41,985 bases of DNA from Curtobacterium sp. TC1 (GCF_019844075.1 NZ_CP081963.1:1-41985), one strand, 5' to 3'; shown: positions 30,981-39,236, counted from the stretch's first letter. Notes: generated from the sequence alone by a model not told the origin. Made by a program: numbers and translations.

Positions 30981-32593
30981 AGCGATTCCTTCGCTTCCTT
31001 GCCGGCTGCGAGCTTCTCCACGCGGGTGCCGATGGACGCGTTCGAGGAGGCGATGCCGCGGCCGACGGGCCATGTGTATGCGGCGGCGGTCTGCTGGTGC
31101 GGGTCGAGCCAGGTCAGCTTGCTGATCCCGGCGTTCGATGCTGCGGCGGTGATCTCTTCGACGGCGTCGGAGAGCTCCTGCCGGCTCCCGGCGGTGACGG
31201 TGATGTAGCCGACCCAGTTCGCGCCGGCGTACCCGGTGCCGGGGGTGAGGTCGGCGATGCGCCGTTTCGCGGCTTCCTGCTCGACGGTGAGGGTGGTGTC
31301 CTCGATGCCGCCGCCGCGGGCCCGCCGGTTCGCGTCCGCGATGTCGGACACGCGGTCCTTTTCCGCCAGGAACAGGGCGTGGTCCTGCGGGGTCAGCTCG
31401 AGGTGGAAGCTGATCGTTCGCACGACTTGGTGTTCCATCTCGCCGAGCATCGGTGCCATCCACAGCGACGTGCGGTGCGAGATCTTCACGTCCTTCGCCG
31501 TCACCCGGCAGGTGCGCGACAGCGACTGCGACAGCTGCCCCTCGGGGGCGCCGACGTAGGTCATGTAGGACCAGTCCTCTTGCGAGGGCAGCCATGCCCG
31601 GTCCGGGGTGATGTCCCCGGCTTGGTCCATCGGGAACCCGGGGTGCTGCAGGTGCCGCAGGACCGCGGCGGTCTGCCGCGCCGTCAACGCACGCACGTTC
31701 CGGAACCGGGCCGCCGTGAACGCCGCCGTCACGGACCGGATTTCCCGGTCCATGACCGCCAGCCAGCCGTCGATGCCGTCGCCGGCGCGTTCGGCGCGGG
31801 CGACGAACCGGTCCGTGACGGGCCAGCAGACGACGAACATGGGCCGGTTCACCAGCTGCGCTGCGGAGATGTCGTCGACGACTTCCCGGTAGGACTCGTG
31901 GATTTCGTCCGGGATCGAGTCGTCACCGTGCTCGGCGAGCCACGCCTCGTGCGGGGCCGGGTCGGAGGGCAGGATCCGGGAGATCGTCTGCACCCGGTTC
32001 GGGAGCGTCAGTGCTGCACCGAACTGGGCGAGCACCTGCTCGTAGCCGGCGGCGGAGGCGTCGAAGACGGCGTCGGATTCGATGCCCTCGACCTGCCCGG
32101 TGGTGCTGAACACCACGGCGAGGTATTCCTGCCCGAACGACGGACGGTGCCACTGAATGCCGGGCATCCGGTTCCGCTCGCGGAGCCACAGCATCCCCTC
32201 GACCCCGTCGGGTGTGAGCCGCATCGCGTGCATCTGTCGCTCCGCCGCACGGCGCGCCCTCCGGCCGCGGGCGGACGACCACGCGTCGGTGAGCGCGTCC
32301 CAGCCGTCTTTGTCGTACGGGACGAACGTTGTCAGACCACGCTGCACACGGTCGCGGTAGGAGCGCTTGTCGATGTTCCGCTGCAGGACGGTGTTGTTCT
32401 CGGTGTCGATGGTCACGAACCACGCCACCAACGGCAGCACCGCCAACGCGATCAGGCCCCACAGCTGCCAGAACGCGGCCGCCGTGAACCCGGCAACCAG
32501 CGCAACGCTCAACGTCCAGACCCGAGTCTTGGAGATCCGTCCGCCGAAGAGGCCACGGTGGGTGACGTCACCGCCGATCAGTGAGGTCCGCAT
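30977..32593 (-). CDS. SCO6880-family protein (VirB4 N-terminal-domain-like) with membrane segments
   Basis: 538 residues. HRGLFGGRISKTRVWTLSVA and the following ~35 residues form two transmembrane helices (PrgI/VirB3-like), then a long cytoplasmic domain without Walker motifs. GVEGMLWLRERNRMPGIQWH, PMFVVCWPVTDRFVARAERA and the segment RTSLWMAPMLGEMEHQVVR match the SCO6880-type proteins of actinobacterial conjugative elements, which correspond to the VirB4 N-terminal region. It should work with the separate ATPase encoded at 28846. It overlaps upstream and downstream genes by one and four bases. Confidence 0.85.
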   Translation of the reverse strand: MRTSLIGGDVTHRGLFGGRISKTRVWTLSVALVAGFTAAAFWQLWGLIALAVLPLVAWFVTIDTENNTVLQRNIDKRSYRDRVQRGLTTFVPYDKDGWDALTDAWSSARGRRARRAAERQMHAMRLTPDGVEGMLWLRERNRMPGIQWHRPSFGQEYLAVVFSTTGQVEGIESDAVFDASAAGYEQVLAQFGAALTLPNRVQTISRILPSDPAPHEAWLAEHGDDSIPDEIHESYREVVDDISAAQLVNRPMFVVCWPVTDRFVARAERAGDGIDGWLAVMDREIRSVTAAFTAARFRNVRALTARQTAAVLRHLQHPGFPMDQAGDITPDRAWLPSQEDWSYMTYVGAPEGQLSQSLSRTCRVTAKDVKISHRTSLWMAPMLGEMEHQVVRTISFHLELTPQDHALFLAEKDRVSDIADANRRARGGGIEDTTLTVEQEAAKRRIADLTPGTGYAGANWVGYITVTAGSRQELSDAVEEITAAASNAGISKLTWLDPHQQTAAAYTWPVGRGIASSNASIGTRVEKLAAGKEAKESL

Positions 32594-33000
32594 CAGCGCA
32601 CCGCCCCTGCCTGCGGCACCCCACGAGGGTCATCGACGCTGAACCGCCCCCACCCGACAACGAGCAGCGACACGAACACGGCCATGACGGAACCGGCGAT
32701 CAGATGGATGTCGAGGGTGGTCATCTGCTGCCCAGCACGGGCAGCAGTCCACCCGAAGACGCCGGCGATGTATCCGACCGAGAGCAACAGCACCAGGTCG
32801 GTCACCTTCCGCCGTACCGCCCGCAACGACGGCGTCTCGAGGAACACGGCAGTCCAGGTCGGGCCGGTGAACCGGCCCGTACGCTGCCGCCACCCCTGCC
32901 CTTCACCCCACAGGCCCCAGCCGTCGGACGCGACGACGGTGCCGGGGGCGACGGTGGATGGGTCCGGCAGATTCGCCGGGTAACGCTTCCAGGTACGCAT
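32593..33000 (-). CDS. two-helix membrane protein of the transfer apparatus
   Basis: 135 residues from ATG 33000, preceded by AAGGAG. A soluble N-terminus of ~60 residues (MRTWKRYPANLPDPSTVAPG) leads to two hydrophobic helices at about 66-88 (VTDLVLLLSVGYIAGVFGWT) and 97-117 (HLIAGSVMAVFVSLLVVGWG). It directly precedes the SCO6880-like gene with a one-base overlap (TGATG). A homologue-like protein usually accompanies SCO6880 in actinobacterial systems, so a structural role is likely. Confidence 0.65.
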   Translation of the reverse strand: MRTWKRYPANLPDPSTVAPGTVVASDGWGLWGEGQGWRQRTGRFTGPTWTAVFLETPSLRAVRRKVTDLVLLLSVGYIAGVFGWTAARAGQQMTTLDIHLIAGSVMAVFVSLLVVGWGRFSVDDPRGVPQAGAVR

Positions 33001-33030
33001 CAGGAGCACTCCTTCAGAGGTCAGAGCGGG

Positions 33031-34449
33031 TTAGTCGTGGGAGCCGGCGTCGCCGGCCTGCTCGGCGGCCTGGTGGCCGGCACGCACCGCGGACGCGGCT
33101 GCCTTGAGGGCGGCGTTGGCGAGAACCGCGGCGACGGCGACGGGGGCGCCGACACCGGTCGCTGCGGTGCCGGCGGTCGCGGTCTTGCCGGCGGCGGTGG
33201 TGGCGCCCTTCTGCGCGGCCGCCTGCGCGGTCTTCCGTCCGCCGGACTGCGCCGCCTGATTCGCTGCACCTCCAGCCCCGGCGCCGCTGCCGCCGGTGGC
33301 GTTGATCGTCGTAGACCCACCACCGCTGGATTGTGCAGGCTGCGTCGACGGGGTCCACCCCTTGCCGCCGCCGCTGCCGTTCTGCGCGGCGTCGTTCGGA
33401 CTCTGCGGCCCCGCCCCGCCTCCGCCGCCACGACCACCACCGCTGGTGGGGACCTGCGGAACGGAGCCGGCGTTGGGGCTGTTCAGCCCGCCGTCGCGGG
33501 ACTGCCCGCCGCCGCCGAGTGCGGCGGCGGCTGGGGAGGCGATCTTCATCAGCGCCATCGGGGCGAAGATCATCATGCAGATCAGCACTGCCGGGAGGGC
33601 GAGGTTGACGAACACGGCGAAGTCGCCGGCGTCACCGTTCATGGCCTTCATCTGCAGGCCACCGACGGCGCGGAACACGATGCCGACGAGGAGGATCAGT
33701 AGGGCGTGGGCGAAGTTCAACGCGATCCACACCGTCGGGCCGATCTTTCCCAGGTGCCGGGTGCGGGCGTTGATCAGCCACACCAGGAACAGCGACATCA
33801 GCGCACCGGTGAGGTACATCGTGGCGAGCTGGATCAGCAGCACGAACACCACCACGATCATCCCGAGCAGCAACCCGATGAGGGTGATCTGCGAGATCAG
33901 CGCCGTCCCCCACAACGCTTGCGCGTTGTCGGACGCTGCGGCGTCGCCGAGGCTGGTGAAGTAGTCCTTCGTCGACGACGACACCGACCACAACGCGATC
34001 GAGTCCTCGAGCTGGACGAACACCTTCCCGACCAGCTGCCCGACCAGGGGCCCGAACGCAGCGGATATGACGAACCCAGGCAGCGCCACGAACAGGGTCT
34101 CGGCGAGCTCCTTGCCGGAGTTCTTGCCCTTCTGCGTCTGCACGAACGAGATCACCAGCAGCACCGCCGCGACGAGGAACGCCATCCCGAACGACACCCG
34201 GTACGACGAGATCCACCACTTCGCCGTGTAGTCGGGGTGCAGCGCGTCGATCATCGGCGGGACCAGCTTCGTCGCCACCACGTACACGCCCTGCTGCAAC
34301 AGCGACGTGATGTACCCGGCGGGGTCCTTCGTGAACTCCACCGCCTTCACCACGTCGGATGCTGCTTTCGCACCGTGACCGACGATCCCGGCGACGATGC
34401 CCGTCAACCCGCTAGCGAGGTTCGCGCCGGCGTCCTGCCACCAAGCCAT
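33031..34449 (-). CDS. VirB6/TrbL-like polytopic channel protein with a disordered tail
   Basis: 472 residues from ATG 34449 (GTG 34455 is also possible). After ~80 residues, including an amphipathic start (MAWWQDAGANLASGLTGIVA), come five to six transmembrane helices between about 85 and 305 (VSFGMAFLVAAVLLVISFVQ; LIGLLLGMIVVVFVLLIQLA; HALLILLVGIVFRAVGG; LALPAVLICMMIFAPMALMK). The last ~165 residues are Gly/Ser/Ala/Pro-rich. This matches the central inner-membrane pore protein of type IV systems. It is coupled to the preceding gene by a one-base overlap. Confidence 0.85.
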   Translation of the reverse strand: MAWWQDAGANLASGLTGIVAGIVGHGAKAASDVVKAVEFTKDPAGYITSLLQQGVYVVATKLVPPMIDALHPDYTAKWWISSYRVSFGMAFLVAAVLLVISFVQTQKGKNSGKELAETLFVALPGFVISAAFGPLVGQLVGKVFVQLEDSIALWSVSSSTKDYFTSLGDAAASDNAQALWGTALISQITLIGLLLGMIVVVFVLLIQLATMYLTGALMSLFLVWLINARTRHLGKIGPTVWIALNFAHALLILLVGIVFRAVGGLQMKAMNGDAGDFAVFVNLALPAVLICMMIFAPMALMKIASPAAAALGGGGQSRDGGLNSPNAGSVPQVPTSGGGRGGGGGAGPQSPNDAAQNGSGGGKGWTPSTQPAQSSGGGSTTINATGGSGAGAGGAANQAAQSGGRKTAQAAAQKGATTAAGKTATAGTAATGVGAPVAVAAVLANAALKAAASAVRAGHQAAEQAGDAGSHD

Positions 34450-35186
34450 CAGCACCCCTCCGTGAACGTGGTGCCGGTCTGGGTGGCGTTCTGCCGCCAG
34501 TCACCGTCACCGGACGCACCCGACACGACCCAACCGCCGGCCGTGGCGGTGAGCGTGAACTGACCACCCGTGTAGTTGGTCTGCCCGTTCCGGACGTCGG
34601 CCTTCCCGTCGGTGGTCGTCGGCGCGGCGATGTCGATCGTCACCGTGTGGGTGGTGAGGTCGACCACCTTGAACGCACCCTTTGCCAGGTCGGCGGTGTG
34701 CTGTTGTGCGTCCGCGTAGGGGGTGCCCTCGTCGATCTGGTTCTGCAGCAGGTCGTGCGCTGCACCGGTGGTGGCGATGTTCACCACCTGATCGATTCCG
34801 GACCGCCACTCCGGGTCGGCCGCGGACGTGACCTGCAGGAACCCGCCGAGGAACTCCGCGGCGCCCTCGACGGTGAAGTCCTTCGTCCGCCGCAGCTGCA
34901 GCAGATCCTCTCCCGTGATCCCGGCCCCGGCAACGCACCCCGATACGGTGCGCCGCTCCGAGGTACCGAGACTGTCCACTGTTGGCGCCGAACCCGGCGT
35001 CGCAGACGACGTCGCCAGTGCTGAGGCGGACGCTGCGGGCGTGCTCGTCGGGCGCGGCAGCAGGGCCACGACGATCAGCACCACCAGGGCGGCGGCGACC
35101 ACCGCGGCGGCGAAGATCAGCACCGCCTTCCGGACGCTGACCCGCTTCCGCTGTCCGGTGCTTTCGTGCTGGTCGGGGGCGCTCAT
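34449..35186 (-). CDS. membrane-anchored VirB8-like protein with outer domain
   Basis: 245 residues. A basic N-terminus (GQRKRVSVRKAVLIF) leads to one transmembrane helix at ~20-43, a Ser/Thr/Ala/Pro linker, and an extracytoplasmic domain from ~85 (GITGEDLLQLRRTKDFTVEG; GFLQVTSAADPEWRSGIDQV; TVTIDIAAPTTTDGKADVRN; a final Cys in TFTEGC). The helix followed by a long sheet is like the second VirB8-type component of Gram-positive systems. A fold comparison would be needed to distinguish it from the 28298 protein's group. Confidence 0.7.
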   Translation of the reverse strand: MSAPDQHESTGQRKRVSVRKAVLIFAAAVVAAALVVLIVVALLPRPTSTPAASASALATSSATPGSAPTVDSLGTSERRTVSGCVAGAGITGEDLLQLRRTKDFTVEGAAEFLGGFLQVTSAADPEWRSGIDQVVNIATTGAAHDLLQNQIDEGTPYADAQQHTADLAKGAFKVVDLTTHTVTIDIAAPTTTDGKADVRNGQTNYTGGQFTLTATAGGWVVSGASGDGDWRQNATQTGTTFTEGC

Positions 35187-35542
35187 CAGGCGCCTCGCTG
35201 CGCGGCGGTCGTGATCGCCACGAACAGGGTCGGGGCGAGGATCACGCCCGCGATCGCCAGCCCGGTCCCGAACGCGACGTTCCGGGCGTGCTCGGCCTCG
35301 TTCGGCTTCTTCGCATCGAGCGCCTTCCGCAGACCCAGCAGGGCCTTGATGAAGAAGAACGCCAGGATGATCAGCGCGATCCCGAGCGCACCGCCGAGGG
35401 CTGGCACCCACACGGCGTTGAAGCCGTCACCGAGCCAGTCGAAGTTCGGCGTCACCCCGCAGAACGGGTTCGTGTTGTTCCCCGAGCACGCCGCGACGAC
35501 ACGCGTCGGCACCGGGGCGGTGGAGATGGGCAGAACAGACAT
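35186..35542 (-). CDS. two-helix small membrane protein, pilin/VirB2-like candidate
   Basis: 118 residues. An N-terminal stretch of ~45 residues with two Cys (CSGNNTNPFC) precedes two long hydrophobic helices at about 46-68 (WVPALGGALGIALIILAFFF) and 88-110 (VAFGTGLAIAGVILAPTLFV) separated by a charged loop (LRKALDAKKPNEAEHA). This is the topology of VirB2/TrbC-type subunits, and the place just after the first operon gene agrees. A good AAAGGA lies nine bases before the ATG. No processing site is obvious. Confidence 0.62.
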   Translation of the reverse strand: MSVLPISTAPVPTRVVAACSGNNTNPFCGVTPNFDWLGDGFNAVWVPALGGALGIALIILAFFFIKALLGLRKALDAKKPNEAEHARNVAFGTGLAIAGVILAPTLFVAITTAAQRGA

Positions 35543-35560
35543 GGAGAGTCCTTTCGTGGG

Positions 35561-36961
35561 TTACGCCGACGCCCGGCCGGAGCCGTCGTCGTCGTCGGTT
35601 TCGGGGTCGTCGGTGGGGACGAGAGGGAGCGCACGCAGCTGCTCGGGGAGGTCTTCCGCAGGCTCGGCGTACCCGGACGCGCGACGGGCGCGGCCGTAGA
35701 AGCGCTGCAGGTTGACCGTGTCGGTGAGCTGGTGCCGGCAGAACGCGCAGTACGACGCCTGCGGCGTCTGCTTGCCGCACTCCGGGCACGTCACCCAGTC
35801 CTCACGCGGATCCGGCGCCACCGTCGGTACGACCGGCGCCTGCGGCGCCGCGGATGCTGACACCGGCTGCGGTGTGGCCGCTTCGGGCTCGGGCTCGGAC
35901 GCCGCGTCGAGGCCGTCGTCGTCCGGCCCGGACGCAGGCACCGCTTCGCTCGGCCGGGACGCCGACGCCGTGCTAGGTGCCTCGCCGCGCACCACGCGGA
36001 CGATCTCCGCGGCCGCGAACGTGAACGCATCCTGCGTCGCCTGGGACACCTTCGCCCACGTGATGTCACGCCGTTCCGCGATGTGTGCGTCGAACGGGAT
36101 GTCGAACTGTCGTGCTCCGCCGCGCTCCTCGAGGTAGCGCACGACGTCGTCACGGTCGGCGCTGTTCTCAGGACGGCCATCCGTCATCCGCAGGATCACG
36201 GCGTTCCGAGCCAGCTCGGCCGCGTGGCCGCCAGCGGCAATCAGACCGTCGAGCATCTCGATCGCCTTCAACCCGGAGTCGCGGGCCATCATCACCGGCA
36301 CGACCAGAACGTCCGCGACGTCGATCGCACCGAGGAACGGCCCCGTCGTGACGACGTTGCCGGAGTCCATGAACCGGAACCGGTAGTACTCATCGATCAC
36401 CCGAGAGACACCTACGACGTCGTCCGCCGTCAGCGCCGGCCGGGACTCCCCCGGCCGGGATCCGAATACGTCGACGAACGAGGACTGCTGCACGGCGTAG
36501 CCAGCGAGCTGCCCCGACGACCGGATCGACGCGATGTCACGCACCAGGTCACCGAGATCCAGCTGCGGGGTGCCCTCCGCCCGGAGCGCCAGCGTGCCAG
36601 AGTCATCCGCGACCTCGAGCGCGCAGATGCCATTGCCCTTGACGGCAGCGAACGCAGACGCGAGCCCCAGCGTCGCCGGCGTCTTCCCGGACGTGCCCTT
36701 CGGGTTCGCGATCAGCACACCGACGGGTCGCGTGAACGCGCTGTGCAGGATCACCGCCCGCGCGCTCTCGAGCGCCGCGCCGCGCTCCCGCGCCTGCTGT
36801 TCCGCGGCGCCGGGCCGCAGCTTGAACCCGAAACGGTTCAGGGCGCCGCGGAAGCCGCTCTGTGCCACCTCACTGGTGGAGACCTCCGCTTCGCTCGAAC
36901 GAAACAGGCTATGGACAGGGTCGGGGGTACGGTGCCCCTCGATGTGGTGCTGAGTCTCCAA
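35561..36961 (-). CDS. ParA/MinD-like ATPase with C-terminal zinc ribbon, first gene of the transfer operon
   Basis: 466 residues, starting at TTG 36961, which is supported by GGAGGG seven bases upstream. Residues ~75-330 form a MinD/ParA-type domain with an altered Walker A (PKGTSGKTPA) and FRFMDSGNVVT and VLVVPVMMARDS in the places of later motifs. A Pro/Ala/Glu-rich linker follows and then a zinc ribbon (CPECGKQTPQASYCAFCRH). It is distinct from the segregation ParA at the left edge. Such ATPases could place the transfer complex or the plasmid at the membrane. Its leader carries a dyad next to the ribosome site, so expression is likely controlled. Confidence 0.78.
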   Translation of the reverse strand: METQHHIEGHRTPDPVHSLFRSSEAEVSTSEVAQSGFRGALNRFGFKLRPGAAEQQARERGAALESARAVILHSAFTRPVGVLIANPKGTSGKTPATLGLASAFAAVKGNGICALEVADDSGTLALRAEGTPQLDLGDLVRDIASIRSSGQLAGYAVQQSSFVDVFGSRPGESRPALTADDVVGVSRVIDEYYRFRFMDSGNVVTTGPFLGAIDVADVLVVPVMMARDSGLKAIEMLDGLIAAGGHAAELARNAVILRMTDGRPENSADRDDVVRYLEERGGARQFDIPFDAHIAERRDITWAKVSQATQDAFTFAAAEIVRVVRGEAPSTASASRPSEAVPASGPDDDGLDAASEPEPEAATPQPVSASAAPQAPVVPTVAPDPREDWVTCPECGKQTPQASYCAFCRHQLTDTVNLQRFYGRARRASGYAEPAEDLPEQLRALPLVPTDDPETDDDDGSGRASA

Positions 36962-36971
36962 GAGAGCCCTC

Positions 36972-36986
36972 CAACTTAATAAGTTG
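36972..36986 (-). promoter_or_regulatory. dyad CAACTT-AAT-AAGTTG next to the transfer-operon ribosome site
   Basis: Perfect six-base arms around three bases, 10 bases before the TTG start. On the minus strand the second arm runs into GGAGGG, so a bound dimer or a hairpin in the mRNA would affect initiation of the first transfer gene. Operator or leader hairpin are both possible. Confidence 0.5.
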
Positions 36987-37033
36987 TGGGTCCCCTGCCA
37001 CAGCGGAGGTTGAACCTTGACGGTCAGCAGAAG

Positions 37034-37049
37034 ACCCTCTTCCGAGGGT
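37034..37049. promoter_or_regulatory. dyad ACCCTC-TTCC-GAGGGT in the divergent promoter region
   Basis: Perfect six-base arms around four bases, between the leftward transfer operon and the rightward winged-helix gene. A TTGACA-like box lies close by on the minus strand at 37064-37069. The symmetry fits an operator for a dimeric regulator, for example the product of 37118-37450. Confidence 0.4.
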
Positions 37050-37117
37050 AATACTAACTCAGTTTGTCAAAACCAGGTAGTGAGACAGTGTGACGGGTGC
37101 TACGCCACACTTAGGGC

Positions 37118-37450
37118 GTGCCGAGACCCCAGGACCCGCTAGACCCAACGGAGCCCGACCTCGACGTCGCCAGCGCGATCATGGGCAATCGAACGAAGGC
37201 CCTCGTCGTGCGCTACCTCTGGCTGAACGGTTCGACAACAGCGTCAGAGCTTGTTCGAGAGCTCGGCATCCTCCAGGGCACCATCAGTGCTTCGATGCAA
37301 CAGCTTGAGCAGTGGGCTGTCGTCTCGACCGATGTGCCTGCCGACCGCCGGCACGGCCGCTCGGTCACCTACACGCTTGACCGCGAGCGTCTGCAGCAGC
37401 TCATTGACCTCTGGCGGGCATTCGTCACTGACGGAGACTGGGGCTCCTAA
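37118..37450 (+). CDS. winged-helix transcriptional regulator (ArsR/MarR-like)
   Basis: 110 residues from GTG 37118. It has the helix pattern RTKALVVRYLWLNGSTTASE, recognition helix GTISASMQQLEQWA and a beta-wing with basic residues (ADRRHGRSVTYTLDRE), then a final helix. No metal ligands of classical ArsR sensors are seen. It is transcribed divergently from the transfer operon, with two dyads in between, so it is the natural candidate for its repressor or activator. No ribosome site is obvious (TAGGGC), so it could be leaderless. It ends by overlapping the opposing 37447 gene's stop. Confidence 0.75.
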   Translation: MPRPQDPLDPTEPDLDVASAIMGNRTKALVVRYLWLNGSTTASELVRELGILQGTISASMQQLEQWAVVSTDVPADRRHGRSVTYTLDRERLQQLIDLWRAFVTDGDWGS

Positions 37451-38184
37451 TCGACGCTGAGTGCCGACCTACGGACGCTGTTGTACTTCTGCGTGCCCAT
37501 CTCGCGGTAGGCCAAGATAAAACCCACGACGACGCAGATGGCCGCAATGCCGTTGATCACCTGATCCAGGCGGTACGTCGACGTTGACCCCGCAAAAACG
37601 GGAAGCAGAACTGTGCCGACGACACTCATGAGGAAGCCGACAGTGACGAGCGTCGCGTTGCGACGTCGTTTCGCCGATGCACCCGTGTCTCGGATCGTCG
37701 CGAGCAGGTGCGGCGCTAGCGCTACACCGATCACTGCCGGATAAGCGTTCGCCAGCGTGTTGTACCAGACGACCAGCGGATCGCTCCGGTATGCCTCGAG
37801 GGCCGGGCTCGACGCGTGGGCGCCGATGAGTGCCAGCATCATCGCCAGTGCGATCATGAACGATCCGAAGATGGCCCACCCCAGACCGCCATTCATGCGA
37901 CGCGCGAGCCGTGGTGCGCCGTTGGCGTCCGCGAGGTCTACGCACACGATGTTGAGGGAGAGGAAGAGGACCCCCTTGATGACAAGGTCCAGGGCGTTGT
38001 TATCACCGACATCGAGTGCCGTGTAGATCCCCGGGATCATCAGCGCGAACGACGCCGATAGCAGCAGGAACGCGCTGATTGCGCGGAGGTTGCGGCGTCG
38101 GCTCCACTGTGGAAGCCGCGTCACAGCCAACAGCGCAGCCGGGATAGCCACCGCGGCCATGATGATTGTCAATGTGAAGTCCAC
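37447..38184 (-). CDS. seven-helix membrane protein paired with an HTH gene
   Basis: 245 residues from GTG 38184. Seven hydrophobic segments: about 4-24, 32-55, 62-82, 99-122, 132-158, 166-188 and 199-224 (for example ISAFLLLSASFALMIPG; LVVWYNTLANAYPAVIGVAL; ATLVTVGFLMSVVGTVLLPV). This resembles the membrane part of MAB_1171c-type actinobacterial proteins, which normally have an extra cytoplasmic domain that is missing here. The gene starts four bases after the stop of the HTH gene. It could act as a receptor, transporter or anchor for that protein. A TTG at 38223 would lengthen the N-terminus into the upstream gene. Confidence 0.65.
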   Translation of the reverse strand: MDFTLTIIMAAVAIPAALLAVTRLPQWSRRRNLRAISAFLLLSASFALMIPGIYTALDVGDNNALDLVIKGVLFLSLNIVCVDLADANGAPRLARRMNGGLGWAIFGSFMIALAMMLALIGAHASSPALEAYRSDPLVVWYNTLANAYPAVIGVALAPHLLATIRDTGASAKRRRNATLVTVGFLMSVVGTVLLPVFAGSTSTYRLDQVINGIAAICVVVGFILAYREMGTQKYNSVRRSALSVD

Positions 38185-38188
38185 GTGC

Positions 38189-38908
38189 TCACCCCAGGGT
38201 CTTCCAGTAGTTCGCTTCCACAAGATCCGCCCGGATCTTTCTGCGCAGCGTCCTCAATCGGGCGTCGGCGAGGTCGATGAGGTCGGTGTCCGAGCACTCG
38301 ATGAGCGCGGTGTCACGTACGGTCGGAGCCCACCCCGCCTCCGCAGCCGACACCAGGCCGATGATGACCAGCCCCACTGTCGGCGTCCCACCGGCCATGA
38401 CGGCTGCGGTCACGGCCTGCTCCGGACTCAGCGTGTTCGCGCTGATAGCCCGTGAGAGGGAAGTCTTGTCAAGGGTAGTTGCCTCGACAAGCCTGCCTCG
38501 AAGGGTTCCGTTGGCGTCCATGGCATCGAACCAGTAGCGGGTGGATTCTTCGAACGGGAAGGCTTGTAGCTCGTACCCCGCAGCGCCAACCATCCTGGCG
38601 ATCTCCGACCGGCGCCGCTTCGAGATCTCCAACAAGACATCCTCGACCTGCACCTGGCTGAGCGCTTCTCGCGATGTTGGCTGGACCACGTCCACCGCAG
38701 CGAACACGGGGAATCCCTGGAGATCCCGAACAGGGTTTCTACCCAGAGCGCGACTCACCGCGACCACGACCGACCACGACACGCGTGAGCGAAGTCGCTG
38801 CGCTCTGATCTTGGCGACGTTCTCCCCGATCAGAGACGCCAGCTCACCGGACCGCGACGGCGCACCTACCATCGCCAGCCACGCCGCGAACGCATCTTCC
38901 GAGAGCAT
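38189..38908 (-). CDS. helix-turn-helix protein with a C-terminal helical domain
   Basis: 239 residues. The N-terminal ~65 residues look like an XRE-type fold (SGELASLIGENVAKIRAQRL; SWSVVVAVSRALGRNPVRDL). Residues ~140-170 hold a second helix pair (TTLDKTSLSRAISANTLSPE). The C-terminal part is helical and charged (DLIDLADARLRTLRRKIRAD). It is followed at four bases by the seven-helix membrane protein gene, as in actinobacterial HTH/membrane pairs of unknown function. Its own upstream region carries TTGTCAACCAGG, which resembles an element near 37064. Confidence 0.65.
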   Translation of the reverse strand: MLSEDAFAAWLAMVGAPSRSGELASLIGENVAKIRAQRLRSRVSWSVVVAVSRALGRNPVRDLQGFPVFAAVDVVQPTSREALSQVQVEDVLLEISKRRRSEIARMVGAAGYELQAFPFEESTRYWFDAMDANGTLRGRLVEATTLDKTSLSRAISANTLSPEQAVTAAVMAGGTPTVGLVIIGLVSAAEAGWAPTVRDTALIECSDTDLIDLADARLRTLRRKIRADLVEANYWKTLG

Positions 38909-38997
38909 GCTCTAGAGTACCATTCGACAACAACTTACCCTGGTTGACAATCTGCTCACGAGACCCGACTCGCAGCCCGGAACTACCGGAGGTCATC

Positions 38998-39177
38998 ATG
39001 ACTACTCGTAGCAAAGCACAAGTGACCGTCTCTGCTTGCGACACTACCCCAGAGCTCATCTGGCGCTCCGGCCCCGCCCGGGAGTTCGCGACATTCCGAT
39101 CCGCCAGCGCCGACGAGTTCAACGCAGCGGTCGAGGGCTGGTTGCCCGGTTACACCCGGTGGACAAACGCAGCGTGA
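38998..39177 (+). CDS. 59-residue hypothetical protein
   Basis: ATG 38998 is preceded by GGAGG at six to seven bases. The product (MTTRSKAQVTVSACDTTPEL; SADEFNAAVEGWLPGYTRWT) is small, soluble and without recognised motif. A TTGACA lies at 38944-38949. It is the first rightward gene of the replication side of the plasmid and could be expressed with the following copy-control candidate. Confidence 0.6.
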   Translation: MTTRSKAQVTVSACDTTPELIWRSGPAREFATFRSASADEFNAAVEGWLPGYTRWTNAA

Positions 39178-39236
39178 CCGCGAACCACCGGCGCGCCTGC
39201 GCGCCTAACCGCTTGTTAACACGACAGACTGCGGGC

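Noticed and set aside
31097..32584. Plus-strand open frame of 495 codons opposite the SCO6880-like gene
   Set aside because: Antisense mirror with low-complexity composition; the opposite strand has a recognisable family.
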